The notes under the pieces were generated by a model, which did no database searches, was not told the DNA's origin, and worked only from the letters and a program-made list of their open reading frames with translations. DNA of 64,000 nucleotides, taken from assembly GCA_003024785.1 (NCBI GenBank), contig PUQB01000332.1, positions 186,001-250,000 on the forward strand, written 5' to 3'. Positions 12,963 to 24,700 of this stretch are shown here, piece by piece. The stretch's first letter is position 1, and each line of letters begins with the position of its first letter. The translations under genes were made by a program, and so were the position numbers. Origin of the DNA: Selaginella tamariscina. Lineage: Eukaryota > Streptophyta > Lycopodiopsida > Selaginellales > Selaginellaceae.

Positions 12963-13463
12963 GAGAGAGAGAGACGTACATACATACATACATGATCGTG
13001 TATATATGACACATGAAATTTATGAGCAACAAAACTCACAATATAAACATCATTTTGTAGTGACTCTTACCTCGATTTGTAGCTTAAGCTCGATTTTGAT
13101 GTATAATCAGAGATTATGTGTACTGAACTTAGCAGACTTACACAAAGATACCCGTATGCGTGCATGCATGCAATATATGTATATATCATTTAGAGGACCG
13201 ACATACATACATACACACAAAATACACATCATTTTGTAGCGAATTTTGGCATGGATTTGTAGCTCAAAACGAGCTTAAGCTTGATTTGATGTTCAATCAA
13301 GGATTCACTGGTCTAAGGCACATACCTCATACGGAAGAAATCTGCAGCGCGAGAACATTGCACTGGTGTTACTATGGATAGAAGCCGCCTTAGCAATCTT
13401 CCTGGAGCGTAATGGTCTGGCTCCATACCCCGAATTATGGCTGCCGCCGCCTGTGCTCACCAT
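10678..13463 (-). CDS. SAWADEE-homeodomain protein (SHH), copy A
   Basis: In Arabidopsis, SHH1 binds H3K9-methylated, H3K4-unmethylated histone tails in the nucleus and recruits RNA polymerase IV for RNA-directed DNA methylation; SHH2 is a relative. Nine exons with GT-AG borders fit: 13463-13326, 12544-12459, 12270-12222, 12134-12047, 11905-11851, 11733-11686, 11621-11481, 11278-11159 and 10812-10678 (TGA). The product is about 286 residues, normal for the family. Residues about 38-105 form a divergent homeodomain (SRCRFLPYE, then IAELEK, then IQSWFRNK as helix 3). About 122-250 form the SAWADEE domain ([29 protein letters not shown], then RHDARGCRC and CRRP, whose His and Cys residues match the zinc site by position). 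Exon 6 lacks one A of the AAAA run near 11722, which breaks the frame. Every other join is in phase, so a consensus error is as likely as a real mutation. Assignment to SHH1 or SHH2 is not possible here. Confidence 0.88.
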
Positions 13464-13520
13464 GGAAGGACAAATGAGTATAAGAACCCTAACAACTATA
13501 CATACCCACTACATTTCCCC

Positions 13521-13527
13521 TTTTATA
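13521..13527 (-). promoter_or_regulatory. TATA box of SHH copy A
   Basis: Reverse-strand TATAAAA within ggttataaaagggg, about 60 bases upstream of the ATG at 13463. Spacing and flanks suit a plant core promoter. The leader between them also holds TAGGGTT, a telo-box-like motif common in plant 5' regions. Confidence 0.5.
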
Positions 13528-13534
13528 ACCCCTC

Positions 13535-13550
13535 TAACAGGTGTGTGTGC

Positions 13551-13581
<31 letters not shown>

Positions 13582-14239
13582 GGGCACACACAAATACATA
13601 TGGATGAATGTCTGTATCTATGTATGTTTATAGTTCTTGTGTTCAAGTATATATGTATACACATTTCTAAATGTACCTATTTAGTATATGTATCTACTAA
13701 TATACGTATGTATGTGTTCACATGCGTGTGTGACCTAATTTGTGTGATCTCATAAAACGCACCTTCCATAGCCTGATGTTATATACACAAATCCCTATAT
13801 ATACTACATTTCCTCTGTTAAATTCACAACTGATGTGGCAGTAACTCTCACATTACACACCTGTCCGCACGCACCCTGCGGGGTGTGCACAATATTATGA
13901 TTTTTAGAGCTTATTTAAGCCTTTAATTACTTAACATACCTTAGAAAAGAAAGCTCAATCCAAATATGCATCCGTCCTGTCATAAACTCTAGCCCTAAAT
14001 TTTTATTGTCTGTTTATTGTATATATAAATAAACAAAGTATTTAAATATTTAAATTCAATACCATTAACTCTTAATAATAGTTAGACAATGAAACGAAAT
14101 TCAATATTTATGTTGTTATTAAAAACACTTCCTTTACAAAAGGGTAAGAAAGCACATTTGAATTAAAACAATGTATAGTGGCTGCTTTTGCGTTTGTCTG
14201 TACAGTAAACGTAATAATTAATATTATTTATATATATTA

Positions 14240-14290
<51 letters not shown>

Positions 14291-14589
14291 GCATATAGTT
14301 TTTGAAATGTATGGAGTTTTGTCAATTATACATACATAGGTATCAGCATATAAAAGGAAAAAAAAAAGCAAGAAAAAAACATGCAAGCCCATGTACACGT
14401 GTGTCACTATCTATATATGTCTGTAGCACACACATATACATCATCCAATATCTACTTGTATAAACAGATACCTTAAGTTGAACACACACGCGCGCACACA
14501 CACACATATATATGTATATGCAACATATACATCACACACGCGCACGCACACACACACAGATATATGAATGAAATTAGAACAAACTTTAC
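13535..14589. other. intergenic DNA between SHH copy A and thioredoxin x
   Basis: Upstream of SHH copy A and downstream of the last clear thioredoxin exon. It is rich in GT/GA and CA microsatellites (13546-13580, 14243-14290, 14486-14508, 14534-14560). A short terminal thioredoxin exon carrying the stop codon should lie here, but I could not identify it. Confidence 0.5.
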
Positions 14590-15285
14590 GCGGCAACTGA
14601 TGGAGTAGTTCTTCGAGGTAAGTAATCAACTTTGCTTTTGTAATGGCACCTTCTTTGTGACTGCCAGGAACCACTTTGCCATCCCGAAACATGATTAGCG
14701 TTGGAAGCCCGTAAATCTTATACTCTCCACTAAGCCAGGACTTTGTTCAGTGTCATTTTGTACACTTCTAGCTTTCCTGCATAATTCTGTAAAACATAAT
14801 ATACGTCATATATATGAATATATATGCATGGGCCTGTGTGTGTGTCTTTGCGTGCATGTGCATGTGCGTGCAGCAAGCTTCAATTCATTATATATCAGCA
14901 TAAAGATATCGAAAGAGTTTATGTGCAGATACAAAAAAGATGGAGTACAACACGCGGCATAGAGTACAAATGGAAGGTCCCAATTTGGATGAATGATATC
15001 AATAATAAATGAAGCACAATGGAATAATGTTTGATATAGTTTTATAAACGATATAGTACTCAGTACAAACAATGTCATATATTCCTCATAACACTATAAT
15101 TATATGAGTATACCACCACACAGAGAGAGAGAGACAGAGAGAGATCATGTATGGGCCAATATACTAAATATGTACTGTGTTATCGATTTAAACATATATT
15201 TAACTCATGGATCCCGTGTATGAATATATAAACATGTTCCTCACCGATATGATTTTACACTGATAAGCGTTTGTACACTGATAAG

Positions 15286-15336
<51 letters not shown>

Positions 15337-15784
15337 TTATATTATGTATCATAAACACGCACATGTTGTATACGTTCATAAATTTCTAGAATTTCAAATA
15401 ATAGTTATTATGGTTAATTCATAACCAAACTAATGTCTTATGTTAAAATACTTAACATACCTCAGCAACCCAATCGATAATAGGAGCCACTAGTTTACAC
15501 GGACCACACCATTCAGCCCAGAAATCGACCAAGACGGGCAATTCCGACTTCAAAACAGCGCCATCAAACTCCTCCTGTGTAAGATTTTTCGCCTTGCAAG
15601 AAATCAGGGACGAACACGACCTGCGAATCGTAGAAACCCGTGCATTTCTCGCATTCCTGAGCGAAATCGATCCGGGAGAGATCAATCTGCTCCTTCTGTA
15701 GTGTATGGATTGCACATTCTGTGGCGATTCATGGACGAAGGATGCCGATGCCACCATGCTGCTCATCAAGCGCGCGCTAAACAT
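14590..15784 (-). CDS. TRXx: chloroplast thioredoxin x
   Basis: A plastid thiol-disulfide reductant; x-type thioredoxins are best known for feeding electrons to 2-Cys peroxiredoxin. Exon 1 (15784-15461) begins at the first in-frame ATG and encodes about 65 residues rich in Ser and Arg, a typical chloroplast transit peptide, followed by [10 protein letters not shown] (active-site Cys about residues 93 and 96). Exon 2 (14786-14590) continues [11 protein letters not shown] and later YGLPTLIMF and EGAITKAKL. The last two phrases are close to Arabidopsis TRX-x and unlike m- or y-types. It ends at a gtaaag donor, so a tiny last exon is expected downstream. Two single bases appear to be missing in exon 2 (near 14754 and 14727), which shift the frame between well-conserved blocks. 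The gene is divergent from SHH copy B, with 247 bp between start codons. Confidence 0.87.
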
Positions 15785-16031
15785 TCTGCTCAAGAACCCT
15801 AAAACCAGAGTTTAGAAGCCCTAAACCAGAGTGGTGAATATTCAACATTGAATATTAATGAATTTATTTAAGCAATTTATTTGAAAAATGAAATCAATTT
15901 TAAGAATATTCCATTTTTGATGCGCGCGTGGGAGGCCAGTGTATATAAGTGTGTTGAAATCCTAAGTCAGGGTAGTAGTAAACGAATATCCTTTTAAAAT
16001 TATAAGTGCACGCAACATTAGGGGTTCATAT
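15785..16031. promoter_or_regulatory. shared bidirectional promoter of thioredoxin x and SHH copy B
   Basis: Only 247 bases separate the two divergent ATGs. Next to the thioredoxin start are two telo-box-like motifs, aaccctaaaacc (15796-15807) and gccctaaacc (15819-15828). In plant promoters such motifs often accompany housekeeping expression. On the SHH side a TATA box sits at 15942-15949. Confidence 0.6.
15942..15949 (+). promoter_or_regulatory. TATA box of SHH copy B
   Basis: TATATAAG inside gtgtatataagtgtg, about 85 bases upstream of the ATG at 16032. It is the only good TATA motif facing copy B in the short intergenic region. Confidence 0.5.
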
Positions 16032-17197
16032 ATGGAATCTTACCAAGGTAAGTTACAATCCACTTAGTGTAGCAAATTAAATTTATATAAAACATTAATA
16101 ATATTAAAGACCTGGGTTAGAGGATCAGATCTTAGCTTCTCTGTTATTAAGATCGTATACAATTTTTCCCATTTCTTATACACAGTGGTCTTATGTTTGA
16201 TAATAAAAATATTAAATAAATTTTATTATATAGAAATCTATTTTAAATTATAAGTAATGTTTAAGTTAAAAGAAAAAAAAATTTGTTTAACTTTAGGGTT
16301 CATTTTGTTTATGTAAATGTATTTTAATGATCTCTGCAGAGGATTCAAAGTCTAATAGATCACAGCGCTCAAAGAAACGTAGAAGAACAGATGGCAGCAC
16401 CCACACACGGACACGTTGCAGGTTTCTTCCTGAAGAGGTACGAATTTATATAAAAATACTTAATTACTAATAGAATATAATATGGTTATATATGTAATTA
16501 TTGATATATAAACAGATTGAAGAAATGGAGAGATTATTAATTCTTAACAAAGGAAGCACACCTTCTCGAAGTGTACAGGAAGCACTTGCTCAAAAGTTTA
16601 GGTAGATTAACTTAATCAATTTTATTTATATTTTAAATTAATAGTTTTTTAATTTATTTGACTTAATATTATATTAATTAATAGAGTTCTTTTGTTTCTA
16701 GTGTTGCTCGCAATGGAGACACGCTCCACTTTTGCAGCCAAAACAGGTTTGTGTACACGTCGTCTATGCGTGTGTATATATTTGCGTATAATAATCTCTC
16801 TCTCAACACACACGCACACGCACACGCACACACTATAAAATATAACAATGTTAAATACAGATCTGGAACTGGTTCCAAAATAAACGATATAACTTAGCGA
16901 AGCTAGACAAGTCGGATACTAATGAGCCATCGTCTTCTTCTGGTCTAAGTTTAGTTTATTTAACTGCTGAGAGACTATTAGGTGAGTTTTTTTTAATTAA
17001 ACTTATTATATTATTTTGTTAACAAAAGAATAAGTTTATTTTTTAATTAATTTAATAAACAAATTAAGTACCTAGAATTATTAAAACTTAATTCTTAGTT
17101 GTTTTTATAGTTGAAAGAGGGAATGGTTTGCAGTTTGAGGTGAAATCTGCAAGAGACGGAGCTTGGTAAGATATATATATACATATAACATATCCAC

Positions 17198-17230
<33 letters not shown>

Positions 17231-18127
17231 GCGTGGATATAATACTAATACTTCATAGGTATGATGTCAAAAGCTTTCTTGGACATAAATTGACGGAAGC
17301 AGGTGACACGGTAAGCAAATAAATTTAACTAAATTGATTAATTTAAGTTTACTAATTTATGTATTAATTAAAAATTTATATTTGTTTATATATATAACAG
17401 GAGGTTTTAGTAAGATTTACTATAGAAGCAAAGGATGAGGATGAATGGGTTGAATTAAAATGTGTTCGACAGAGGTCATCATTTGTGAGAGTTTTGAATG
17501 CTTAACTATTTATCCCGGGATAATATTCTTTGTTACCAAGTAAGTATTATATCATAATATATACTATAATCATAAAGATTATATATATAATATAATATAT
17601 ATATATAAATGATTAATAACTAAAGATGTAATAGTTCTTCTAAATTGTTTTATTAATATATAGGAAGGTGATGCACATGCATTATATTATGATGCAAGGG
17701 TGATAGATGTTCAAAGGAGGAGGCATGATGGTAGAGGATGCAGGTGTAGGTTTTATATTCGTTACGATCACGACCAATTTGAGGTTTGTATATGTGTGTG
17801 TGTGTAGTGTGTAATGTGTAATACAGATGTGTATACATGTATATGCTATGTTTGTAATGTACCTGCATATTCTAGCTCTATTATAAAATTTATGATTTAT
17901 GAATTTATTAAAGAGTAATAGTTTTTAATAATTTATTTTAGGAAGTGGTTACATTGAGCAAAGTGTGTAGGAGACCTGTGAGCGAATCTCGGTTAAAACA
18001 GTTTAATAATACTCTAAACAGGACGTTAACCAAGTTAAACTCAGATAAACAAAGCTTTCTCATGGATTTAAACACCTTACCAACTGGGGAGCAAAGTGTC
18101 AGTTCTTCATGTTGTACAGAGTTTTAA
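16032..18127 (+). CDS. SAWADEE-homeodomain protein (SHH), copy B
   Basis: Paralogue of the minus-strand gene at 10678-13463. Ten exons fit: 16032-16047, 16340-16437, 16516-16601, 16702-16746, 16861-16981, 17111-17165, 17259-17310, 17401-17539, 17664-17783 and 17942-18127 (TAA). Exons 3 to 9 match exons 2 to 8 of copy A in phase and near-length; the 5' end has an extra intron. The product is about 306 residues: a basic N-terminus (KKRRR, possible nuclear signal), a homeodomain from TRCRFLPEE to IWNWFQNKR, and a SAWADEE domain ([47 protein letters not shown]). Three isolated one-base gaps interrupt the frame, in exon 4 near 16717 and exon 8 near 17485 and 17517; the last is in a G run. Either this copy is decaying or the consensus is imperfect. 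The expected role is as for copy A, reading histone marks for Pol IV recruitment. Confidence 0.87.
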
Positions 18128-18913
18128 AAATGAAGTTTCATACTAAGTTTACCATACACTTATAAAGTTTTGTATTGCTTTATATTTACGGTAATATGAT
18201 AAATAAATAATGAGATATATATATATATATATTGCCATAATTATGCTCTTCTCACTACTGTATGATGTCCATGTGGCTTGTTCTTTGCCAGTACCTGACG
18301 TATACATGAGAGTGCGTGTGTGTGTGAGAGATAGAAAGAATATGTATTCTGTGGTATACGATAATATATATGTATACATACACAGGTGTAACAACACGTG
18401 TGTGTCTTTGTGTGTATACCATTCTACAATTATTATTCACGGGTTTAGATTTTTGTTCACATTGTTCATAAGGATGTGTAGTACACATGCGCATGTGTTT
18501 TCATATCTAATAGTATTATATAATATATATATAATATATATATATATATCAGAAGTTTATTTGTGATATAGATTTCAACTAAATAATCTTAAACTTTAAA
18601 TTCAATTTAAATTACACGGTGGATATTAAAGTTTTTACAGCCGTTGATAAGGTCGCTCCGCTTGGCGATCAATTTATTTTACAACCGTTGATATAGGTTT
18701 CACGGTGGTGATCAAATTATTTACAACCGATACTTTTCAATGCTCACACATTAACAAATATATTAATACTAATCATACATTAATAATTTTAATCGAGTAA
18801 TTGTAATTTCAAGTTTAAAAAGAATTTATAAACTATATACTATATGGTTTGTTTATATGTTTTAAAATTTGTATATAATATATTATATTCATTATTAATA
18901 CCAATATATATTA

Positions 18914-18987
18914 GTTTTAAAATTAGTAATGTGTTTTATTAATATATATTGATATATATTAGAAAAACACATTGCTAATTTTAAAAC
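18914..18987. repeat. short foldback (hairpin) repeat
   Basis: Arms gttttaaaattagtaatgtg (18914 on) and cacattgctaattttaaaac (ending 18987) are inverted copies with about one mismatch, separated by an AT-rich loop of about 26 bases. Confidence 0.7.
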
Positions 18988-20589
18988 GAAATATAAAGTT
19001 TTGCATAGGATTTTTCATTTTCATATAAAAATTATAAAACTTACATTTAAAAAACTTAAAATTATAATGAATGCGTCATTAATTTATTGCTATCCATACA
19101 TTGTTGTTCCGTAATATAATTTATTGCTATCGAAATATAATTTATTGCTATTGATACATTGTTGTTCCATAAATATATAATTTGTTTTTTTATTTTATTA
19201 GTTTACCTAATATGGTAAGTTATATTATTAATATTCTTTAAAAGAACCACAAGTAAATGTATTATGTAAGCTGTAAAATATAATATAGATTCCTTAAAAT
19301 ATGTAAATACTTTTTTTTTTAAATCTTATTAAAACATTAGCCTATTTTCACGGAAAGCAACTTAAAATTCAATTTAAAAAGTTTTGATAATGTGTGTTTA
19401 GACACAAATTATATCTTATGCTTTAAAATTTGTTTAAGGTTATTAAGATTTGTTATAATTTGTGATATTCTCTACATAATTTTATTGTAAAAAATCATTA
19501 TTCAGATTTAACATTTTAATAATTTTTTTTCAAAATTAATTTTAATAAGCTATTCATGTTTACAACCGTAGTTTAGGTTTATGGAGATACTTTATATTTA
19601 TATTTTGTTTTATGTTACAAACACACAGACACAACATAAAAATATCTCTTTATAATAATTAAATGACTGATGTTTTCTATATTAAGTATAACATATATAC
19701 ACAAATTTGGAATTTTGAGTTTCGAATTTTAATCTTGATTTCATATATATTATATTGATTTACAAATTTAAATTTTAATATTTTGAATTTTGATGCTAAA
19801 ATTTTAAGGTTTGCATAACTTTTGCAATATATTAAAGTGCTGCATATTAGATTTTAATTAGATTTTAATGAAATTATAAAACTAATTATAAATTCTTAAT
19901 AATTTGTATTTTTCGTCTCAATATATAAAAATTAGAAAGATAAAAATAAACAAATTATTTGCTTGAATGCCTCACCCACTACATAGAAAATATATGAAAC
20001 ATGCTAAAATTAAAACATGTATTAATAATATATATATATAAAATCTTATAAGTTAAACAGTCTTGAGAAATGTATAAGTGATCAAATAAATAAATAGAAC
20101 TTTTAATTCTTCTAATTTGTAGTGTTTTTTTTTTTAAAATGCTTGCTTTTAAGAATATTACAATATATATAATAAACGATTTAAATTGAACATATATAAA
20201 ACACATTCACAATTAAGTTTCTCCTTTAAATTTAATTATTTACTAGGCAGTGCCACCAAATAAATATATTGACGCAACTTATAAAATAAATTTAATGATT
20301 AAGATTAAGTTATATTAATTAATGATTAATTAGGTCTAATCAATTTAATCATTAATAAGTTCTTATAAAACGGCTATGCTAGTACATTGTTTTTTATGTC
20401 TTCATCATTTCTTTTTTTTTTCTTTTATTATTATTTTTTATACTTTTTTGTTTTGTCTTTTTATGTTATTTTATTTTTTTCTTATTCTCAATGCATTTCA
20501 ATAATGTTATGCTCAAGTGTTTTTAACATGATGGATTTAACTGTAATTTTAAATAATAAATAATCAACTTATAATTTTTAAATAGGATT

Positions 20590-20684
20590 GATTTAAGAAA
20601 TTTGATTTTTTAATTAATGTTTAAATGATTTAAGAAGTTTGATTTTTTAATAAATGTTTAGTTGATTTAAGAAATTTGATTTTT
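20590..20684. repeat. 37-bp tandem repeat, about 2.6 copies
   Basis: Units starting gatttaagaa at 20590, 20627 and 20664 follow each other at exactly 37-bp spacing with few differences. Confidence 0.75.
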
Positions 20685-21653
20685 CGATAGGTGCGAACAT
20701 TTATTGAAGTTGCACATTAATAATTGTGGTTGTAAAGATAATCTTAAATACAAATGTAAATATTCTAATACATAGTTAATTAGTTCTTAATTTATACATG
20801 GTTTTTAATAACCTTACTTGTTTACAATATTGTTGATATATTAAATGTCATAAAAAAAAGCTATAGTTGAAATAGACATTAAAAGTTGTAATAAATGATT
20901 AATTGGTATATCTTTTATTATGTAATATAAGTGTTCATAAGGTAATGAAAGAATAGTAGGTTAGTTCAATAATATAAATTAAATAAAAAGAAGTAAAAAC
21001 AAATGTCTTTAGTTCTATTATCAAATAGGAATAAAGAAACTTATTAATATTATATATGAATATATTATTTCAGATACAATTATTTTTGAAATGAGTGGGC
21101 TAGTTATAATATTGAGTAATTATATAACTTGGTTATGACATTATATAATAAATCATTTTATTCATTTTAAAATTGAGATACGAAAGTTCATACCACTTAT
21201 ATGGAATTAACATGACAAGTATTAAAAAAAATCTTAAATTAAATGTGACCAAGGTAATATATAAATATATGTTCAAGAATACATATGGTAAAATATATTC
21301 AAAATAAGTAAAAGACATTTAATAAATTTTTTTAACATATAAAACTTCACAACAATGAAATTGTTCTTGTGTACTATTAAATATTATATTAGTTTAATTT
21401 AAAATAAAGATTTGTTAAATATATAATAAATATACTATGATTATATTTTATATCATGATACTTTTATATATGAGACTAATATTTAATTTTTATTAATAGT
21501 ATTAAAATTATTCTTTAAGTAATAAATTATTATTAATTATGTTTTAAATTCTCAAAAACTAATTATTGGTGGTTCTACTACTAAATTTTTGAAAATAGAA
21601 AGTGATTGTGAAAAGTAATAAATAAATATATAAGAAACGATTATAATGAAGTA

Positions 21654-21660
<7 letters not shown>

Positions 21661-21713
<53 letters not shown>
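21661..21713. repeat. AT dinucleotide tract
   Basis: Uninterrupted (AT)n of about 26 units. The array length may be collapsed or expanded in the assembly. Confidence 0.9.
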
Positions 21714-21715
<2 letters not shown>

Positions 21716-24700
21716 GTTACTTAAAAGCCTCCAAGTTAAGTTTTAATTTGCTTCTTACAAATATAGATTAATAATTTTATAAGGTTTAAATATAAATATT
21801 TGCAAAACTTATATTTATATTAATTGTGGTTATCATTAGTATACTCTCTAAGTTATTATTATTTTAGGATGGAATAAACATAAAACAAATAAAAGCAACA
21901 TTAATACATATGGACAACAAAAATAATAACTTCATTATGAAACATATTAATTGAATCACTAACAATAAGGACTTGTAACATTAATGACAATTTTAAATAT
22001 ATAATGTAAGTTTATAATTTTTAATAGACCAACACAATATTTACTAGAACATTTAGTTGAAAAGTGATTACCCAAATAAAGCTTATATATATTCACTTTT
22101 ATAAACTTAAAATTAAAAAATGTACCATTAATGTATATTAACATATTAATGGTATATCTCTATTATGTACCATTAATATATTAATGGTACATCATATAAC
22201 ATTACCTCAAGTAACATAATTATGTATGTCAAATATATAATTAGTAGTTCTCTATACACACATGTTTGTAAGTTTTAGTGACAATTATATATTAACTGAC
22301 TCATGCATAACTTAATATGTCATTTAATTAATGTTTATCTAATGTAAAGATTGTTACTTACTTTTTTGTTATTTATTATATTTTCTATTGTAAAATAAAA
22401 TGTATAAAAATAATTTATTCTTTTTTATTTTTCATGATGGAAGTACATAATTTAACAAAGAAAATGAACTTAAAATTAAAAATGGAAATTTCAAACATGA
22501 AAAATTAAACTTTTAAAATAACATAGCAATATCTTTTGATATAATACATTAAATAAGAATGATTTAATTATTGTAATGTTTGTAACGTTTAATTATAAAG
22601 TCAATTAGAGGCTTCATTTGAAAATGTGAAGGAAAGAGGTGTTCTTAAGGTTAATTACATATATATTAATATATTTAAATATATTTAATTATATAAAATA
22701 TATTAGTTAGATGAATATATTAATTTAAGTATATTTAGTTACATATAAAAGAGTATAAACGTGTAGATATATTAGCTATATGAATATAATAAAGATATTT
22801 TTAAACTTCTACACATATAACATGCTTATAAGTGAATTTCACACACATACAAAAAATCAAAATTTAAATAACAAATATTATATTTATATCTTCTTCTTCC
22901 AAATAATTTAAAAACTTATTAGTCATTATTATGTAATGTGATTTATTTTTATTAAATATGATTTATTTTGGATATGTGTCCATGTACATATAGCACAAAT
23001 GAGGAATATAATAATTATTATAATGGCAGCAAATTAGGATAATGATAATTAGTATTTAAAATATTACATTAAATAAATGATTTATTCAATTTTAATTAAG
23101 TTTTTATGTAAGAAAAAATTAAAAAATCTAAGGTTTAAACATGGCCATCATTTTCGTGTTTATATGTATGTCACAAAACAGTTCTTTAATGGCTGTAATA
23201 TCATCTTTCTTATCTTGTAACCTAAATTATATAGTTTTTTTTATTAATGAAATTTTAAATGAATTATATTTAACAATTATCAATCATTTCAATAATTATG
23301 TAAATCCACAAATAAATCATCTACTTCCTACATTAGTTTAATCATAACACCATTTAATTTATCAAAATTTATAATTATAATCAATTATAATAAGAAATAA
23401 TGGTTGAATCATATATGCAATATTATAAGATTATTTGTTCATTTGATACTCAAGTATCCAATCTAACTCTATATTAAAATAGAAAAAATAAATTAATTCA
23501 TTCATTCCAAAATAAATTTATTAAATTTTTTATGTAATTTTATTAATTTAAAATTAGTATAAAATTAGATGGCTTTGATTTGATATCTCTGTAGAATACA
23601 ATACTCACCATAATAAATGCCTTATATGTAAATATTTTTCGTACTCTTATTTAATAAATGATATTAAATGTTTGGGTTTTAAATTATAATTTAAGAATTT
23701 AAAATATGATTATGTTGACAATATTTATTAATTGCATGGTTTTAATTATCTCTAATCAACTATCAAATTAATTTTAAATTTATATTATGTCTTTGTTATA
23801 ATTCATATTTACTTATATTTATGATCCACCAAATTATACACCCCCCCCCCCCACACACACAATATATATAGAGAGAGAGAAGCAGTAAATAAAAATATTA
23901 CATGTTTACTACTATTAAATGTCATATCTCAAATACATTTTTCAATATTCTTATAACATTAATCATTATTTTATGTTATTTTAATGTTGATTGTTATTTT
24001 ATATGATTATATATGCTAGTTAATTGCTAATGCTTTATGATGAGCATCATTAAATGTAAAAAGAACATACATACATACATATATTTAATTAAAACGGTTG
24101 AATCACATTTTCATCTTTCACTAATTTAATTGTGTGATACTTAACATATTATATTATATTTAAATATGTATTTTTATCAACATGAATGTTTAAATGTATA
24201 TGTGTTTTTTTTATTTACATTAGTTAAGTTAATCTTTAATTTTTCTCCCTTTTTTTTATAATAAATGATCATGTTATAATTGTGAATGACATTATTATAT
24301 ATATTTCTATTTAGTCATATGTTAAGATTGTTCTTAAGTTATGTATAATTATATAATTGTTTGTTCATATTTTATTTATATTACATGGATATGTACATAA
24401 TCGTTCATATATATTAGTGGTAGTCATTTAGTTTTATGTATTTAATTTATACTATAATAATATAAATAATCATTCATACATATTTAATCATATTACTCCT
24501 TTAATTCACACATGATTAACCACAACTATGATTAAATATACACACATCCATATAATGAATAACAAATACATTATGTCTTTAACTTATATATTAAAATTAG
24601 TTTTGATATATACTTATGTTTTGAAAATGAACATCTTTATATAATATACATGTTCTTATGCTTTTGCTTGTGTTACACATATGTATGTTTTTATACATAC

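Larger units (their letters stand above)
10900..18550. repeat. microsatellite-dense gene island
   Basis: Introns and spacers of the three host genes hold many dinucleotide tracts. Examples are CT/CA at 10899-10934, TA plus GATA plus GA at 11304-11356, AT at 12298-12320, CA at 12417-12443, CA then GA at 12926-12974, GT then GA at 14243-14290, TA then TATG at 15285-15336 and GT at 17200-17229. Exons are free of them. Short reading frames of alternating Cys-Val or Thr-His across these tracts are not genes. Confidence 0.85.

Noticed and set aside
16678-16878. Minus-strand frames opposite SHH copy B exons 4 and 5
   Set aside because: They are antisense shadows of coding exons plus a CA tract.
23141-23341. 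Short plus-strand frame with hydrophobic residues in the AT-rich region
   Set aside because: Its residue use (Ile, Asn, Leu, Phe, Tyr) is what AT-rich random DNA gives, and no motif or splice context supports it.
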